Shown here in pieces: positions 34,985 to 45,269 of a stretch of DNA of 64,000 nt. Made by a program: the position numbers and the translations under genes. The stretch spans positions 11,820,174-11,884,173 of the forward strand of contig NW_004624795.1 of NCBI RefSeq assembly GCF_000247695.1, read 5' to 3'. Source of the DNA: Heterocephalus glaber. Its lineage: Eukaryota > Chordata > Mammalia > Rodentia > Bathyergidae. The notes beneath the pieces are model-generated. The model was not told where the DNA came from and searched no databases. It saw nothing but the letters and a program-made list of their open reading frames with translations. Positions within the stretch are counted from its first letter, which is position 1. The number at the start of each line of letters is the position of its first letter.

Positions 34985-35252
34985 TATATGGGCACCGCTG
35001 CTCCTCTCTGATCCTGTGGCTGAAATCTCAAGGGCCCGTGTCACTACTATTGCTTCCCAAAACATAAAAGTGCAAAAAATGGTTTGCCACCTAAGCTTGG
35101 CTACGCGGACAAATGGGTAATGAGAGCCCGGGCCCACTGTCTATGGTCTGCCCTTTATCCACTCACATATTTACTCTCCACGCCAGGGCTGGCCTGGTCT
35201 CCCAACCAAGCCATCTAATCTACTCCATCGCTTGAAATACCTTCTTGACATG
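34985..35252 (+). repeat. unassigned ~265 bp direct repeat, copy 2
   Basis: Second copy of the 33381-33645 sequence, about 1.6 kb away. The equivalent open frame reads ...KMVCHLSLATRTNG before its stop. Flanks differ from copy 1, so it is not a simple larger tandem duplication. Confidence 0.65.
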
Positions 35253-35484
35253 TTCCTAATAAGTGCCATCAAGCGAGGGGCTGAGAGGGAACACTCAGGG
35301 TTTGCCTTCCTTCATCTTCCCAAAAGGTTCAAGGTAGTTGGTTTGGTGTGCCATTTGTTTTTCATGGAGTGATTACTTTTCAGATGAAAAAGAAGGCAGG
35401 TACTTGATGAACTGTGTAGGGACAAATGGAAGCGGCAGCAGAGAGTGCATCCTCTGTGCCTGGTGTCTCACCATGAGAACCAAT

Positions 35485-35685
35485 CACACTTAGTAGGTCC
35501 TTGTGCCAAGCACCCTTCAAAGCAAACACATCTGCTCATTTCCTCCTCGTGACCACTCTGTAAGTCGGGCTGCTATTATCCCCAGTAGGCAAATGAAGAA
35601 ACTGAGGGGGCCGGGGATTTAGCTCAGTGGTTTCACCACCTGCTGCACAAACGCAAGGACCCAAGTTTGATCCCCGGTACCAAAA

Positions 35686-35722
<37 letters not shown>

Positions 35723-35860
35723 GCTCTGTTTAAAAAGAAAAAGGAAACTGAGGCACAGAAAGATTATGTGGCTGGCTCAGGCCGTGAACAGCAGAGCTGG
35801 GATCTGAACTCCGGCAGCCTCCCTCCTGAGGAGCTGAACCCTATGAGCATCCTTTCCACC
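35485..35860 (-). repeat. MIR split by an ID-like SINE
   Basis: Left part ends GGCAAATGAAGAAACTGAGG (35606). Right part resumes AAAGGAAACTGAGGCACAGAAAGATTATGTGG and ends GATCTGAACTCCGGC. The overlap of GAAACTGAGG is the SINE target duplication. Confidence 0.8.
35607..35719 (+). mobile_element. ID-like SINE (A-type) with (AATA)n tail
   Basis: GGGGCCGGGGATTTAGCTCAG ... GATCCCCGGTACC followed by about nine AATA units. Inserted into a MIR. Confidence 0.93.
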
Positions 35861-36009
35861 CAAATCAAAGCCAAACCTGATACTGTTCCTTTCTGACTTG
35901 GGGGCTACAGAGTGGCTGCAGCACCAGCCCTGGCTTCAGGGAGTTTGTATCTTTGCAGGGAGCTCAAACAAGAGCACACGAGGTTCACACTACTAACAAG
36001 GGACCAGGC

Positions 36010-36110
36010 CCTGAACCAGTTGATAGGGATCCAAAGAAGAATGAGACGGCATCCAGCCTTTCAAGAGCTCCTTGTTCCAAGGGAGGCTGAAATACAGGTT
36101 CAGAGAAAGG
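36010..36110 (-). repeat. short L2-like relic
   Basis: ATAGGGATCCAAAGAAGAATGAGACGGCATCCAGCCTTTCAAGAGCTCC resembles reverse L2. The flanking 35861-36560 is otherwise unassigned. Confidence 0.4.
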
Positions 36111-36559
36111 AATGGAAAGGGGAGCCACCAGGCAGTTGGGAGCCTTCGGTCCCTGAAAAAGGAACCAGAGAAGGGCCCATGCAAGAGGAAGAAAGGAGGC
36201 GGGAGGCCAGCCCCAGTGCATCCATCTGCCCAGGTGACAGGCAGGTAGCTCTGATCTTGTGCAGTCGATCTCCAGGTCCTGAAGTCTTCTCCATCTTTGG
36301 AGTTGGCTCCTGACAAAAGTATAGCTAAGCATTGAAACGGAAATCACACCAAAGAGCCACCAGAAAGTGAACACAGAGAAAGAGAGGTAAATTATGGGAG
36401 ATTTTTTTTCCCCCTCCCAATGTCTCCTCAGTAGATCCTGCAGCTCTGTCTCGGGGGAGCAGTTGATTCTCCAGAAAATATGACACTTTATTTCCTGCCC
36501 TTGTTTGTTAACACACCCCATTACCACCCATCTCAGTTTCATGGAACTGCCAGCCGGCA

Positions 36560-37190
36560 TTAACGCCCTCCTCCTCGCCGAGGCAGAAAATAGAAAAGGA
36601 AGAATTCAGCAGATTTTCCCCCGTGGCACCCTCGGCGGCACCAAGATAACCAGAGCAGAAACCACAATTGGATCCTTATTCCTGCAGTCCAAGGAATGCG
36701 AAGGACGGGACGGTTTAACCACCTTCTGCATTTCCCTGCAAAGAGTCGGCCTGTTATTTCGGTTGTCTGGGCTCCCTTCTCTGCTACGGAGAAAGATACA
36801 TTAATTAATTTTTTTTTCCCAATGTCAGGCAGGAGATGCTGCAGACTGTCCCAGCCAGCTGTGGGCGCCCGGGGCGATCAGGTAAGCCGCCCGCGGGTGC
36901 CTGCGGCGGGGACACACTGACCCCTAGTGACAGGCCGTGTCCTCGCAGCCGTCGCTACAGGCGGTCGCGATTCCAGCAACTCGCTCCAGCCACAAGACAG
37001 CTCTGTGCGGACGGGCGAGGGCGTGGCTGGAACTGGGTCTCCACCGCCGGCTCCCGCACACGCGCGCGTGCGCACAGCGTGCCCTCTTTCCCTTCCAGAA
37101 ACGCGATTTCTCCTCTTCTGCAGCCAACAACGTTGGGCGGTGCGCCCCTGGGTACAACTTAGGCTGACTCAGTGTCCGAGCGTGACACAG
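36560..37190. promoter_or_regulatory. CpG island, candidate promoter
   Basis: This stretch is G+C-rich and CpG-dense in an otherwise CpG-poor window. I count roughly 35 CpG dinucleotides between 36841 and 37200, close to expectation from base composition, including a run of CG repeats near 37060. It carries no recognisable repeat. Unmethylated CpG islands usually mark promoters, so this may be a transcription start for an unannotated transcript between NOG and C17orf67, or a developmental regulatory island. A splice-donor-like CAG|GTAAGC lies inside it on the plus strand. Confidence 0.6.
36829..36881 (+). other. exon-like unit inside the CpG island
   Basis: A 53-nt segment has a strong acceptor on its left (a run of T and C ending AATGTCAG) and a consensus donor on its right (GATCAG|GTAAGCC). 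All three frames are open across it, so coding status cannot be judged. It could be a non-coding RNA exon, the end of a first exon starting upstream, or a chance arrangement. I recognise no protein domain. Confidence 0.3.
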
Positions 37191-37224
37191 GGCTGAGGCA
37201 AGGGAGGGAGCTGGCGTTGGTGGA

Positions 37225-37350
37225 GATTCCCAGTGGCAGGCACTGTGCACACAGGTATCCCACCCACAGTATCCTACAGTCGTCCCAGAGTACCGATTTG
37301 GAAACTGAGGCTCCGGCTGTCCAATGGCTTCCCTGGTCACCAAGCTAATG
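37225..37350 (-). repeat. MIR fragment
   Basis: GGCAGGCACTGTGCACACAG ... GGAAACTGAGGCTCCGGCTGTCCAATGGC. Confidence 0.6.
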
Positions 37351-37374
37351 GTTTTTTATTGGCTTTAGGAAACA

Positions 37375-37560
37375 AATCATCTGCCAGGCATTCCTCTAGC
37401 TCTTCGCCTGTGTAAAATAACCTGTGTTCACAGCCCTGTGTGATGAAAACTACTATTCCCTCCACCTCACAGGTGAGCACACCGAAGCACGGGGAGCTTT
37501 AGTAACCAGTGAGCTGAGCCGGGAGCCAGCACTGACCCCGACAGCCGATCAGAGGGCTCC
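37375..37560 (-). repeat. MIR
   Basis: TGCCAGGCATTCCTCTAGC ... CTATTCCCTCCACCTCACAGGTGAGCACACCGAAGCACGG ... GCCGGGAGCCAGCACTGAC. Confidence 0.55.
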
Positions 37561-38149
37561 TGTCCGCCTTGGATATGCGCAAAGAGGACGGGCTGAGGAC
37601 CCAAGGCCTTCCCAGGAACCTCCTGATTCCTAAGGAGGAAGGGGTGCGCAGTGTGGGAGGGGGCAGGAATTCCAGCTGGCACAAAAGGAAGAAACCTGGT
37701 GGAGGAAGAGGTCTGTGAGCTCCCTGAAGGTACCGGCTGTGCGTTCCCCTCCGGCACCTTGAGGCCTGGCCAGGGGGGCAGCGTGAACACTCGGGTCCTG
37801 TTCTCCACAACCACCCTGGGCACAGGGATTTCCAGTCATGGCCACACTGCACATCCATTCTTTTGCTCAAGACTGATGTGGACAATACCATCTAAAGTAA
37901 GCTGGTTCACCTGCGTTTCATGGCGGCCCCAGGAAGAAGCTGTAGCCCCACCCCACCCCAACCCCCCACCGTACCAAGAGAAAACCGAGGCCTTTCCCAA
38001 ATGGAAAGCTTGGTCACTATTCTCAAGTTTCCTAACTAATGAGCAGACACAAGCACACCCCAGCTTCCTGACTCCAAAGCTGCTGCTTCCCACACTGTCA
38101 CCATCTGCCAGAACCCCCACTCCGGGAAAGCCCAGCCGCCCAGGCCTCG

Positions 38150-38460
38150 CCTCCTCTTGGCAGCTCCCTGAGCTGGCCAGGCTCCATCCTCCTGCACACT
38201 ATGCCCGGCCGTCCCCAGCCTGGCGTGCCCTTCCTGTGCATGGATCTTCACGCGGTGGCTCTTCCTGTCATTTGGTGCCAGCTCAAGTGTCACCTCCTCC
38301 GAAAAGCCTTCCTTGTCCACCCAACCTAAAATAGCCTTCCAGTTAGTTGGTTGCATCACCGTTTTATTTACTTCCCAGCAGTTACTAATCTCTGGTAGTT
38401 TCTTGTTCAGTTCCTATAGTTAGTCTCAACTCCTGTGCTATAAGGACTCTCAGTTACACA
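38150..38460 (+). repeat. L2 LINE 3' end
   Basis: GCCAGCTCAAGTGTCACCTCCTCCGAAAAGCCTTCCTTGTCCACCC followed by GTTTTATTTACTTCCCAGCAG; strong L2 match. The preceding 37561-38149 is unassigned. Confidence 0.75.
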
Positions 38461-38489
38461 GCACAAACCTACCGCCTGCCCCACAGACT

Positions 38490-38625
38490 TCCTAATGCTT
38501 CACCCACAGTGAGCTGTAACCCTCACGACCACCTTTTATCCGGGTTCTATCATTATCGCCACTGTAGAGAAGAAGAAACTGAGGCAGGGAAGGTTCAGCC
38601 TTTTGTCCAAGATTCCACCCCAATA
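38490..38625 (-). repeat. MIR
   Basis: GAGCTGTAACCCTCACGACC ... GAAGAAACTGAGGCAGGGAAGGTTCAG. Confidence 0.65.
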
Positions 38626-38816
38626 AGCAATGCTGTAGTTGCTACAAAACAACAGCCAAAATTTCAAGGGGCAAAAGACTTAAATAGGCATCACTCCAAA
38701 AATGACATGAAAATGGCCAATAAGTACATGAAAAGATGCTTGACATTATTAGTAAGGGAAATGCAAATCTAATCCTCCTTCACTTCCACTATGATGGGCT
38801 TGGTTTTTTGTTTTCG

Positions 38817-38910
38817 TTTTTTTTTTGTTTTTTTTTTTGTACCGGGGATCAAACTCAGGATCTTGTGCTTGCAAGGCAGGCGCCGGAACCACTGAGCTAA
38901 ATCAGAGCCC
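38817..38910 (-). mobile_element. ID-like SINE (B-type)
   Basis: T tail, TGTACCGGGGATCAAACTCAG ... GAGCTAAATCAGAGCCC. Confidence 0.9.
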
Positions 38911-39025
38911 TGGGATTGATTTTTTTAAAGTAGAAAATAACAAGTGTTACCAAGGACCTGGAAAAATCATAATGCTATGTGTTGTTGGTGGGAAAATAGT
39001 TTGGTCACTCCTCAAAACGTTAGAT

Positions 39026-39211
39026 AAAGCCAGGCATGGTGGTGCACACCAATAAGCCAGCACTCTGGGAGGCTGAGGCAGGATCACATGTTCGAGTCCA
39101 GCCTGAGAAACTTAGCAAGATCCTATCTCAAAATAAAAAAGGGCTGAGGGTAAAGCTCAGCACAAAGGCCCTGGGTTCAATCTCCAGTTACACAAAAAGA
39201 AAAAAGAATAC
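39026..39211 (+). mobile_element. B1-ID composite SINE
   Basis: B1 half (AAGCCAGGCATGGTGGTGCA ... ATCCTATCTCAAAATAAAAAA) fused to a shortened ID half (GGGCTGAGGGTAAAGCTCAG ... GGGTTCAATCTCCAGTTAC). Duplication GTTAGAT on both sides. Confidence 0.85.
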
Positions 39212-39488
39212 AAAGTTAGATGTAGAATTGCCATTTGATCCAGCAATTCTATTCCTAGTGACCCAAGGAAATGAACACAGCTACTCAAATAAAAACGTGT
39301 ACCTGAATGTTCACAGCAACACTACCCACAAGAGCTGAAAGCTGAAAGCCATCCAAATGCCCATCAACAGATGCACACATAAACAGAGCAAAGTATAGCC
39401 ACACAATGGAATGCTATGCAGCCATAAAAAGAAATTCAATACGGATACATGTTTTTTTAAAAATATTGATATCCTTAAAAATATATGC

Positions 39489-39576
39489 TGGGCCAGGGAT
39501 GTAGCTCAGTGGTGCCGCCACCTGTCTCGAAAGCGCAAGGTCTAGGGTTCGATCCCCAGTACCAAACACACACACA

Positions 39577-39607
<31 letters not shown>
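39489..39607 (+). mobile_element. ID-like SINE (B-type) with (CA)n tail
   Basis: GGCCAGGGATGTAGCTCAGTGG ... GTTCGATCCCCAGTACC running into CA repeats (39565-39607). Confidence 0.92.
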
Positions 39608-39609
<2 letters not shown>

Positions 39610-39979
39610 TGCACAGTTCACTTTATGTGAAATATTCGCAATAGGTCAATCCACAGAGATAGAAAGCAGATTGGTGTGACTAGGGGCTGGGGTGGGGGTA
39701 GGGATGACTGCTTGTGGGTACCGGGCCTCATTTGGAGGTGATGAAATGTTCAGAACTAGATAGTAGCATTGTAGATATACTAAACACCACTTAATTCTGT
39801 ATTTGAAAATGGTGAGTTTTACGTCACAGAAATTTTATCACTTAAAAGGGGAGGGGGGCTTTGTCTTTCTTGTTCATTTCCCCATCCCCAGGTCTGAGTA
39901 AAGGGGACAAGGGTCCAACTCCCCAGGACCCCATCCTTGCCAGGTCTCGGGCTCAGCTTCTTCTTCCCAGAATTCTGGG

Positions 39980-40125
39980 CCAATGGTTCCCAAACTGCAG
40001 GTGCCCCAGACTCAGGGAGGGCTTGTGAGTCACTGAGCTGGGGTGCCAGCCCAGAGCTGCCTGATATGGGGCCTGGAGCATGCAGGTCTAGCACTGCTCA
40101 AGGCCCTGGGGCCACCTGAGGCTAC
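39980..40125 (-). mobile_element. MER20/MER3-like hAT element
   Basis: ATGGTTCCCAAACTGCAGGTGCCCCAGACTCAGGGAGGGCTTG corresponds to the reverse orientation of this family. Diverged. Confidence 0.4.
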
Positions 40126-40379
40126 AGTCAGTCATATGCTCTCCACCAAGCCACAAGGGAAGAGGAGCATTTGGACAGGAAAGGGCAGAGGAAAGGCAGG
40201 GATGGCAGCTGGGGGCTGAGCCACAGGAAAATGGAACCACGCAGAATATAAGTGGTCAGATTTATCAATTGAGAAACCTGTGAAGCGAGGCTTGGTGCTC
40301 TGCCAGGAGAGTCTTCAGGTGTGGAGGAAGGGCCCTGGGCTCTGTGGGGCGGCCTGGCTCCCCGTAGAGCTAAACCCAC

Positions 40380-40520
40380 ACCCTGACTTGGAGTGAAGGC
40401 TCCTGCCTCCACTCCCATCCACTCCCCAGTATCCTCGGGGTAACACCCAGATTCTTTACTTGGTCCCCCTAGAACTGGCCCCTGCCTGTCTCCATTTCTG
40501 GCCAGATTGGCCATGGTGAG
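40380..40520 (+). repeat. short L2 relic
   Basis: CCAGATTCTTTACTTGGTCCCCCTAGAACTGGCCCCTGCCTGTCTCC fits an internal L2 segment. 40521-41234 is unassigned. Confidence 0.45.
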
Positions 40521-41234
40521 GCTGCCTTGACCTTCGGAAGCTCCTGGAAAAAACCAGCTCCTTCCCCACCTCCAGACCTCTGCATTCACTGCAGCCTCGA
40601 CCTGCGACCGCTCCAACTCCCCAGCCCTTCACCCCCAGCCCATCTCCCACCCACCCTGCTGGGTCAAGCTAACTGCTCCCTCGGGGACGTCGGCCTGACA
40701 GGCACACAAGTCGGGGTGTGTTGACAGCCCACGTGCGTAGGGTATGTTCATGGTCCCCACCTTCAAGACACCTGTCACATGGGAGTGCATCTGTCCATGA
40801 TGGGCCCTCCTTCCAGAAGAAGCCCACCAGGTCAGGCCTGGTCTGTTGTGTTCACAGAGTCCCCAGCATCTGCCCTGACACCTGAAGCTCAGGAAATGAA
40901 ACAAATGAATCAGATCCAGAAACCAAGGGCAAAGCACGCCAGCATCTGGCATCGAGACACCGGCCCTGGCAGAGCTGCAGGGCAAGGGTGAGCAGAGAAG
41001 TCCAGAGAGGCTACAAATGGACACCAGCACATAGACTCGGTCTGGGCCAGAAAGGCCTTTCCTCTTTCTTTTTCACCTGGCCCGCTGTGCTTTCCTTTCC
41101 TGCCCCAGCTTCAAGCGGCTCCTCCTGCTTCAAGGCTCCCTCTGAGAGTTAGGCACTCACTCTGTGTGATCAGGGAAACTGGTCTCAATTCAAGGCCGGG
41201 GTGGGACAGGCAAGACAGGGAGAGAATTCGAAAT

Positions 41235-41345
41235 TGGGCAAATAGAAATTCACTGGGGCCACCCATATGCCTGGCACTGGGCTAGGTGTGGAGATAAAAT
41301 ACACAGAGACTGAGTGTGTGGCCAGGCTGCCACTCCAGCAGGGGA
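41235..41345 (-). repeat. L2/MIR-type relic
   Basis: ATATGCCTGGCACTGGGCTAGGTGTGGAGATAAAATACACAGAGACTGAG. Confidence 0.45.
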
Positions 41346-41424
41346 AAGCCTGCTGACCAGCTCCTGCGTGCCAGCGCTTTCCGTGGGCCTTGGGGAAGAA
41401 ACACAATATGGGACTCATGCACGT

Positions 41425-41600
41425 GCATTCTGGGTCAAGTCACCTTCTAACTTGAATACTTTATGACGCCGGACACCGTTAACCTCAAAGAGCCACCTCT
41501 GTAAAATGAGACTAATAATTGTATGCACCTTGCATCATGAGTGTGAAAATTAAATGAGTTAATACAGTGAAGGCATTCAGCAAGGGACCTAGTACTGTTT
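41425..41600 (+). repeat. MIR
   Basis: GGTCAAGTCACCTTCTAAC ... CTGTAAAATGAGACTAATAATTGTATGCACCTTGCATCATGAGTGTG ... GGCATTCAGCAAGGG. Confidence 0.65.
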
Positions 41601-42044
41601 TGTGTGTGTGTGTCTGCACAGATTTTTTTAATTTTACTGGTGCATTTTAGATATATAATAACATTCATCATAGGGAATTTGTACCTGTACATGATATATC
41701 TTGCTTCTTCTTTTCTTCCCGTTCCCCTCGCTTCAGCTCCCTCCCCTCTTTATCTACACAGGCCTTGTTTCCATTTTTCCCCCTCCCATTCTTTTTTTCC
41801 TTCTTTCCTTTGCCCCTCCCCTCTCCCTTACTCCTCCTCATTTGAACATTTTCTTCCCATTTCCCAGTATCTATTATACATCTTGGTCCTGAGTTACACT
41901 TTCGATTTCTCATAGCAGAGAAACCATTCGATATTTACACGTGTGTGTCGAATTTATTTCACTTTATGGTCTCGAGGTGCGTCCATTTAGCTAGAAATGT
42001 CTCAAGCTTATCCTTCTTTATGGCAGAGTAGTGTTCTATTGTAT

Positions 42045-42045
<1 letters not shown>

Positions 42046-42086
<41 letters not shown>
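42046..42086. repeat. (CA)n microsatellite
   Basis: About 20 CA units immediately before a SINE. Confidence 0.96.
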
Positions 42087-42088
<2 letters not shown>

Positions 42089-42174
42089 GGGCCGGGGATT
42101 TAGTTTAGTGGTTCTGCCGCCTGCCTTGCAACTGCAAGGTCCCAAGTTGGATCCCCATACCAGGAAAAAAAAAA
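42087..42174 (+). mobile_element. ID-like SINE (B-type)
   Basis: GGGGCCGGGGATTTAGTTTAG ... GTTGGATCCCCATACC plus A tail. Confidence 0.9.
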
Positions 42175-42234
42175 ATCTTCTTTATCCATGCATCAGGTGA
42201 TGGACATTTGGGTGCCTGGTACATTTTAAATGAT

Positions 42235-42420
42235 CAATAAATTATTAGTAGTTGTCTCATGCAATAATCCCAGCAATCCAGAGGCCAACAGCAGTATCCT
42301 AAATGAAGATGGGGAGGTCAACAGGCTGGGAGAGATTAAGTCACACATCTAGTCACGCCGCTCAGAATGGGCTAAATTGCCATTAGAATCTGCCTCCATT
42401 CAAACTAGGTTCCTTTCATC
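42235..42420 (-). repeat. MIR-like relic
   Basis: GATGGGGAGGTCAACAGGCTGGGAGAGATTAAGTCACACATCTAG resembles the reverse MIR core. Confidence 0.5.
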
Positions 42421-42429
42421 ACCTTGCCC

Positions 42430-42700
42430 CAGGACCAAATCCAGCCACACGCATTTGTTTACCTATTGTGCAGGGCTGCTTTACAGATACAGCAGCAGAG
42501 CAAGACCTGGTGGCCCTCAAGACAACAATACTTTAGTATCCTGACCTTTACAGCAGTTTGCCAACTACTCATCCAAAGTGCCACCACCTGCTTATGTAAC
42601 TGTCTCCCCCACAGCACAGTAAGTTTATTCATCTTTGAATCTTTAGGAAGAGCAAGGATGCTTCCTCAGAAGGTGCTCAGTGCTGGTTAAATGAAATATG
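42430..42700 (+). repeat. L2 3' end
   Basis: Ends TTATTCATCTTTGAATCTTTAGGAAGAG ... GAAGGTGCTCAGTGCTGGTTAAATGAAATATG. 42701-43037 is unassigned. Confidence 0.55.
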
Positions 42701-43037
42701 AAATGCGATTTCCCCCAGAAATCCTTATGACCACCCATTCTGATCCCAAACCCAGGCCATCAGTCAGTGCCCTCTGCCTGTTTCGGAAAGTGTGTGGCGA
42801 ATCAGCCACTGAACCCGCGCTCCAGGGCCCTGAATTCCTCTCCTACAAGTAGTACAAAGGCCTGGAGCTGCCTCTCACTGGAGACACCCTCCTGTGGCTG
42901 TTCCTGGTGTGCCGTTAACCTTCTTAAGACAGATGCCTCTGAGTACAATCAACATGTAAAAAATCCAACATTATTCCCATACACACCAGGATAACAAACT
43001 AGAAAATACGATTTTAAGACAATTCTAGTTGTAATTT

Positions 43038-43162
43038 TTGGTTTTGTTGTTTCTGAGACAAGAGTCTCACTTTGCAGTCCAGGCTGGCCTTGAACTCATC
43101 ACGATTCTCCTGCCTTGGCCTCTCACGTGTGGGGATTACAGGCATGCGCTGCCACGCCCTGG
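43038..43162 (-). mobile_element. B1-type SINE
   Basis: GAGACAAGAGTCTCACTTTGCAGTCCAGGCTGGCCTTGAACTC ... ACAGGCATGCGCTGCCACGCC. Duplication CAATTCTAGTT on both sides. Confidence 0.9.
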
Positions 43163-43499
43163 CAATTCTAGTTATAGTTCTAAAACTTCTGTAAATAAGT
43201 ATGTGGGATGAATATTAGCAAAGGTATGCATCGTCTTTACAAAGAAAATTATAAGATTTTAAGCACAGACCTTTGAAAATGGCCTAAATAAATGCAGAGA
43301 TAGTTGATGTTCATAGATACAGAAATTCAAAACTATGGCAGCTCTCATGTAGGGAGGCGGCCATTCTCTACTCAGTTCCCCAAACAATCTCTTCCTCTTC
43401 CCTAAATAAAAAGATGTTTTTAATGGAAGGATATCATCTGGATTAATAAAATAATACCCAAGAATTTTTTAGTGAAAGCTGATTTAGGGGATGATAAAA

Positions 43500-43645
43500 C
43501 ATGTTGAGCTAAGAACTATCATTATTTTCACTTTACAAAGAAAGGAACTGGGGCCCAGAGAGGTTAATCAACTTGCCCAAGGGCACACAGTAAGTCTACG
43601 GTGCAGCCAGGAAGTAAATGCAGACAGCCCAGCTCCAAGGGTGGA
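43500..43645 (-). repeat. MIR
   Basis: TTTTCACTTTACAAAGAAAGGAACTGGGGCCCAGAGAGGTTAATCAACTTGCCCAAGGGCACACAG: strong match. Confidence 0.75.
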
Positions 43646-44270
43646 CCCTGAACCCTGCTCCCTGCTGCTGTCAAGGTGGCCTCTGGCACCCTCACTCTCA
43701 CCCTCCTGAAGAGGGAAGCCATTATGAGTGAGGGGAAGGGAGAGCAGCAGCGCTCTCACTGTGAGCTGCAAGGTGTTCTGGGAAATGGGGCACGAGGCTG
43801 AAAAGCAGGCTTTATGTGAGCAAGAATTTTCTCTCTTGCTATGGGGACCTTTTGCTCCTGATGTCTGAGCCATAGTCAGGCTCCCTAGCACCTCAAGGAT
43901 GCTCTTCCTTCAACTGGATGCCAGGCCCTGCTCCCCTTGAGCCTGCTGTATTTTTCCTCTGCTTTTCTCCATGTGGGACCTGCTAGACCAGTTCACTTGC
44001 GTTCTGTCCCTCATGCCCAAAGCTAGCCCCTACTTCCTGCAGAAAACCCCAGGAGCCAGGTGAGGAGGTGGCCTGAGCAGGAGCCTTCTGTCCACCTCTG
44101 CTTCACATACCCTGGGCATTTCCTGTGTTAAGCGTCAGTGTCCATGGGACATGTCTGGCACTCAAATGATGCCTCAGTAGATGAGGGGTGCAGTTGTACC
44201 CCAATAAAGACACATGCTCAGCTTAGAAAACTACTTATTCAAGGCAGAAAGCTATCAAGTTTAGGGCAGA
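43646..44270. other. unassigned sequence
   Basis: No gene or nameable repeat. Confidence 0.4.
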
Positions 44271-44274
44271 GGTG

Positions 44275-45000
44275 TAGTGGTCAGGGGACTCAGACTATGA
44301 AGGGCTTCCTAAACTCAAATCCCAGCTCCTCCACCCGGCAGCTGTGTGGACTAATTAAAGTAGACAAAATCATGGCCACCTCAAAGATGTCCATGTTCTA
44401 ATCTGGAACCTGTACATAATGTTAGCATCTGTGGCAATGAGAAGCTAAAGTTGTGGGTGGAATTAAAGCTGCCAGTCAACTGACCTTAAGACAGGAGATT
44501 ATCCTAGGATGGCTGAGTGGGCCCAGTGTGATCCCAGCAGTCTTTAAACATGGAAGAGGGAGGCAGAAAAGAAAGTCAGAGTGATGTGGTGTAAGAAAGA
44601 CTCGGCTCACCACTGCTGGCCTTGGAGATGGAAGAAATGGCATCAAGCTAAGAAAGGCAGGCAGGTCTGGAAGCAAGGAAGACAAGGAAATATTCACCCC
44701 CAGAGCCTCCAGAAAGGAACACAGCCTACTGACACCCTGATTTTAGTCACATGAGGACTTCTGTATTGGACTGCTGACATACAGAATGTAAGATTATTAA
44801 TTTGTGTTAAATAATTTGGTAGGGCTGAGATTAAAAAAAAAAGGAATATACTACCTAAATTCCATAAATCTCATTTTCCTCATCTATAAATTGGAGAAGT
44901 TACCCATATCCAATGCACAGTAGTAGGCCCGGTGTTTAAATGAGGTATTGTATGTTAAAATTCTAGTACAGGGTTTGCTATCATATCCTCCCAGCTTTAT
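44275..45000 (+). repeat. MIR split by an MLT1-like LTR
   Basis: Left MIR half CTAAACTCAAATCCCAGCTCCTCCACCCGGCAGCTGTG; right half CTCATTTTCCTCATCTATAAATTGG resumes near 44860 after the LTR. Confidence 0.7.
44350..44845 (+). repeat. MaLR (MLT1-like) solo LTR inside MIR
   Basis: ATGGCCACCTCAAAGATGTCCATGTTCTAATCTGGAACCTG, GGAGATTATCCTAGGATGGCTGAGTGGGCCC, AGAGCCTCCAGAAAGGAACACAGCC, GAATGTAAGATTATTAATTTGTG, in MLT1 order. Confidence 0.75.
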
Positions 45001-45269
45001 TTCCTTTTTTTTTTGGTAGGGTTGACACAAGCAACTCCATTTTTATTTTGACAACCTTCACATTTCTTTCACCTTATGATCGAGAGGTTTGGTAACTTTC
45101 TCCCTAGACAAACTCACCCAGCCTCCTTGGCCAGGCCTTCCTCTTGGGGTGGGCACACTCGCTTACTTTTTTGAAGGCCGCCAGATTTTCCTTTTCCTGG
45201 AACCATTCAGCCCACCTGTCTTGGCCTTCCCAGTCTCTGCTGTCATGGTTTCCATGGAGAAGGTTCCCC

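Larger units (their letters stand above)
38640..39862 (+). repeat. L1 ORF2-3' UTR relic punctured by three SINEs
   Basis: ORF2 3' sequence (GGCAAAAGACTTAAATAGGC, AGTAAGGGAAATGCAAATC, GAATTGCCATTTGATCCAGC, CCAAATGCCCATCAACAG, GGAATGCTATGCAGCC), then a typical older-L1 3' end (GATGAAATGTTCAGAACTAG ... GAAAATGGTGAGTTTTACG). Insertions at 38817-38910, 39026-39211 and 39489-39607. Frame broken. Confidence 0.8.
41627..42225 (-). repeat. L1 3' end (reverse), interrupted
   Basis: Same 3' end type as 17095, then a C/T-rich UTR, TTTATGGCAGAGTAGTGTTCTATTG, the CA/SINE insertion, and GTGATGGACATTTGGGTGCC. Confidence 0.7.

Noticed and set aside
34923..35120. Short open frame in direct-repeat copy 2 as a real peptide
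   Set aside because: Differences between the two copies are mostly amino-acid changing and the upstream parts do not align, which fits neutral decay.
35985..36560. 191-codon open frame on the minus strand
   Set aside because: No recognisable family; part overlaps an L2-like relic; no promoter or splice context. Likely chance.
37651..38334. Longest open frame in the window (227 codons, plus strand), just downstream of the CpG island
   Set aside because: Its C-terminal half runs through an L2 relic and its composition is proline/serine-rich like the local G+C bias. No domain, no splice support.
40700..41010. Gene-like G+C-rich open frames on both strands
   Set aside because: No recognisable product, no splice framework, no CpG enrichment.
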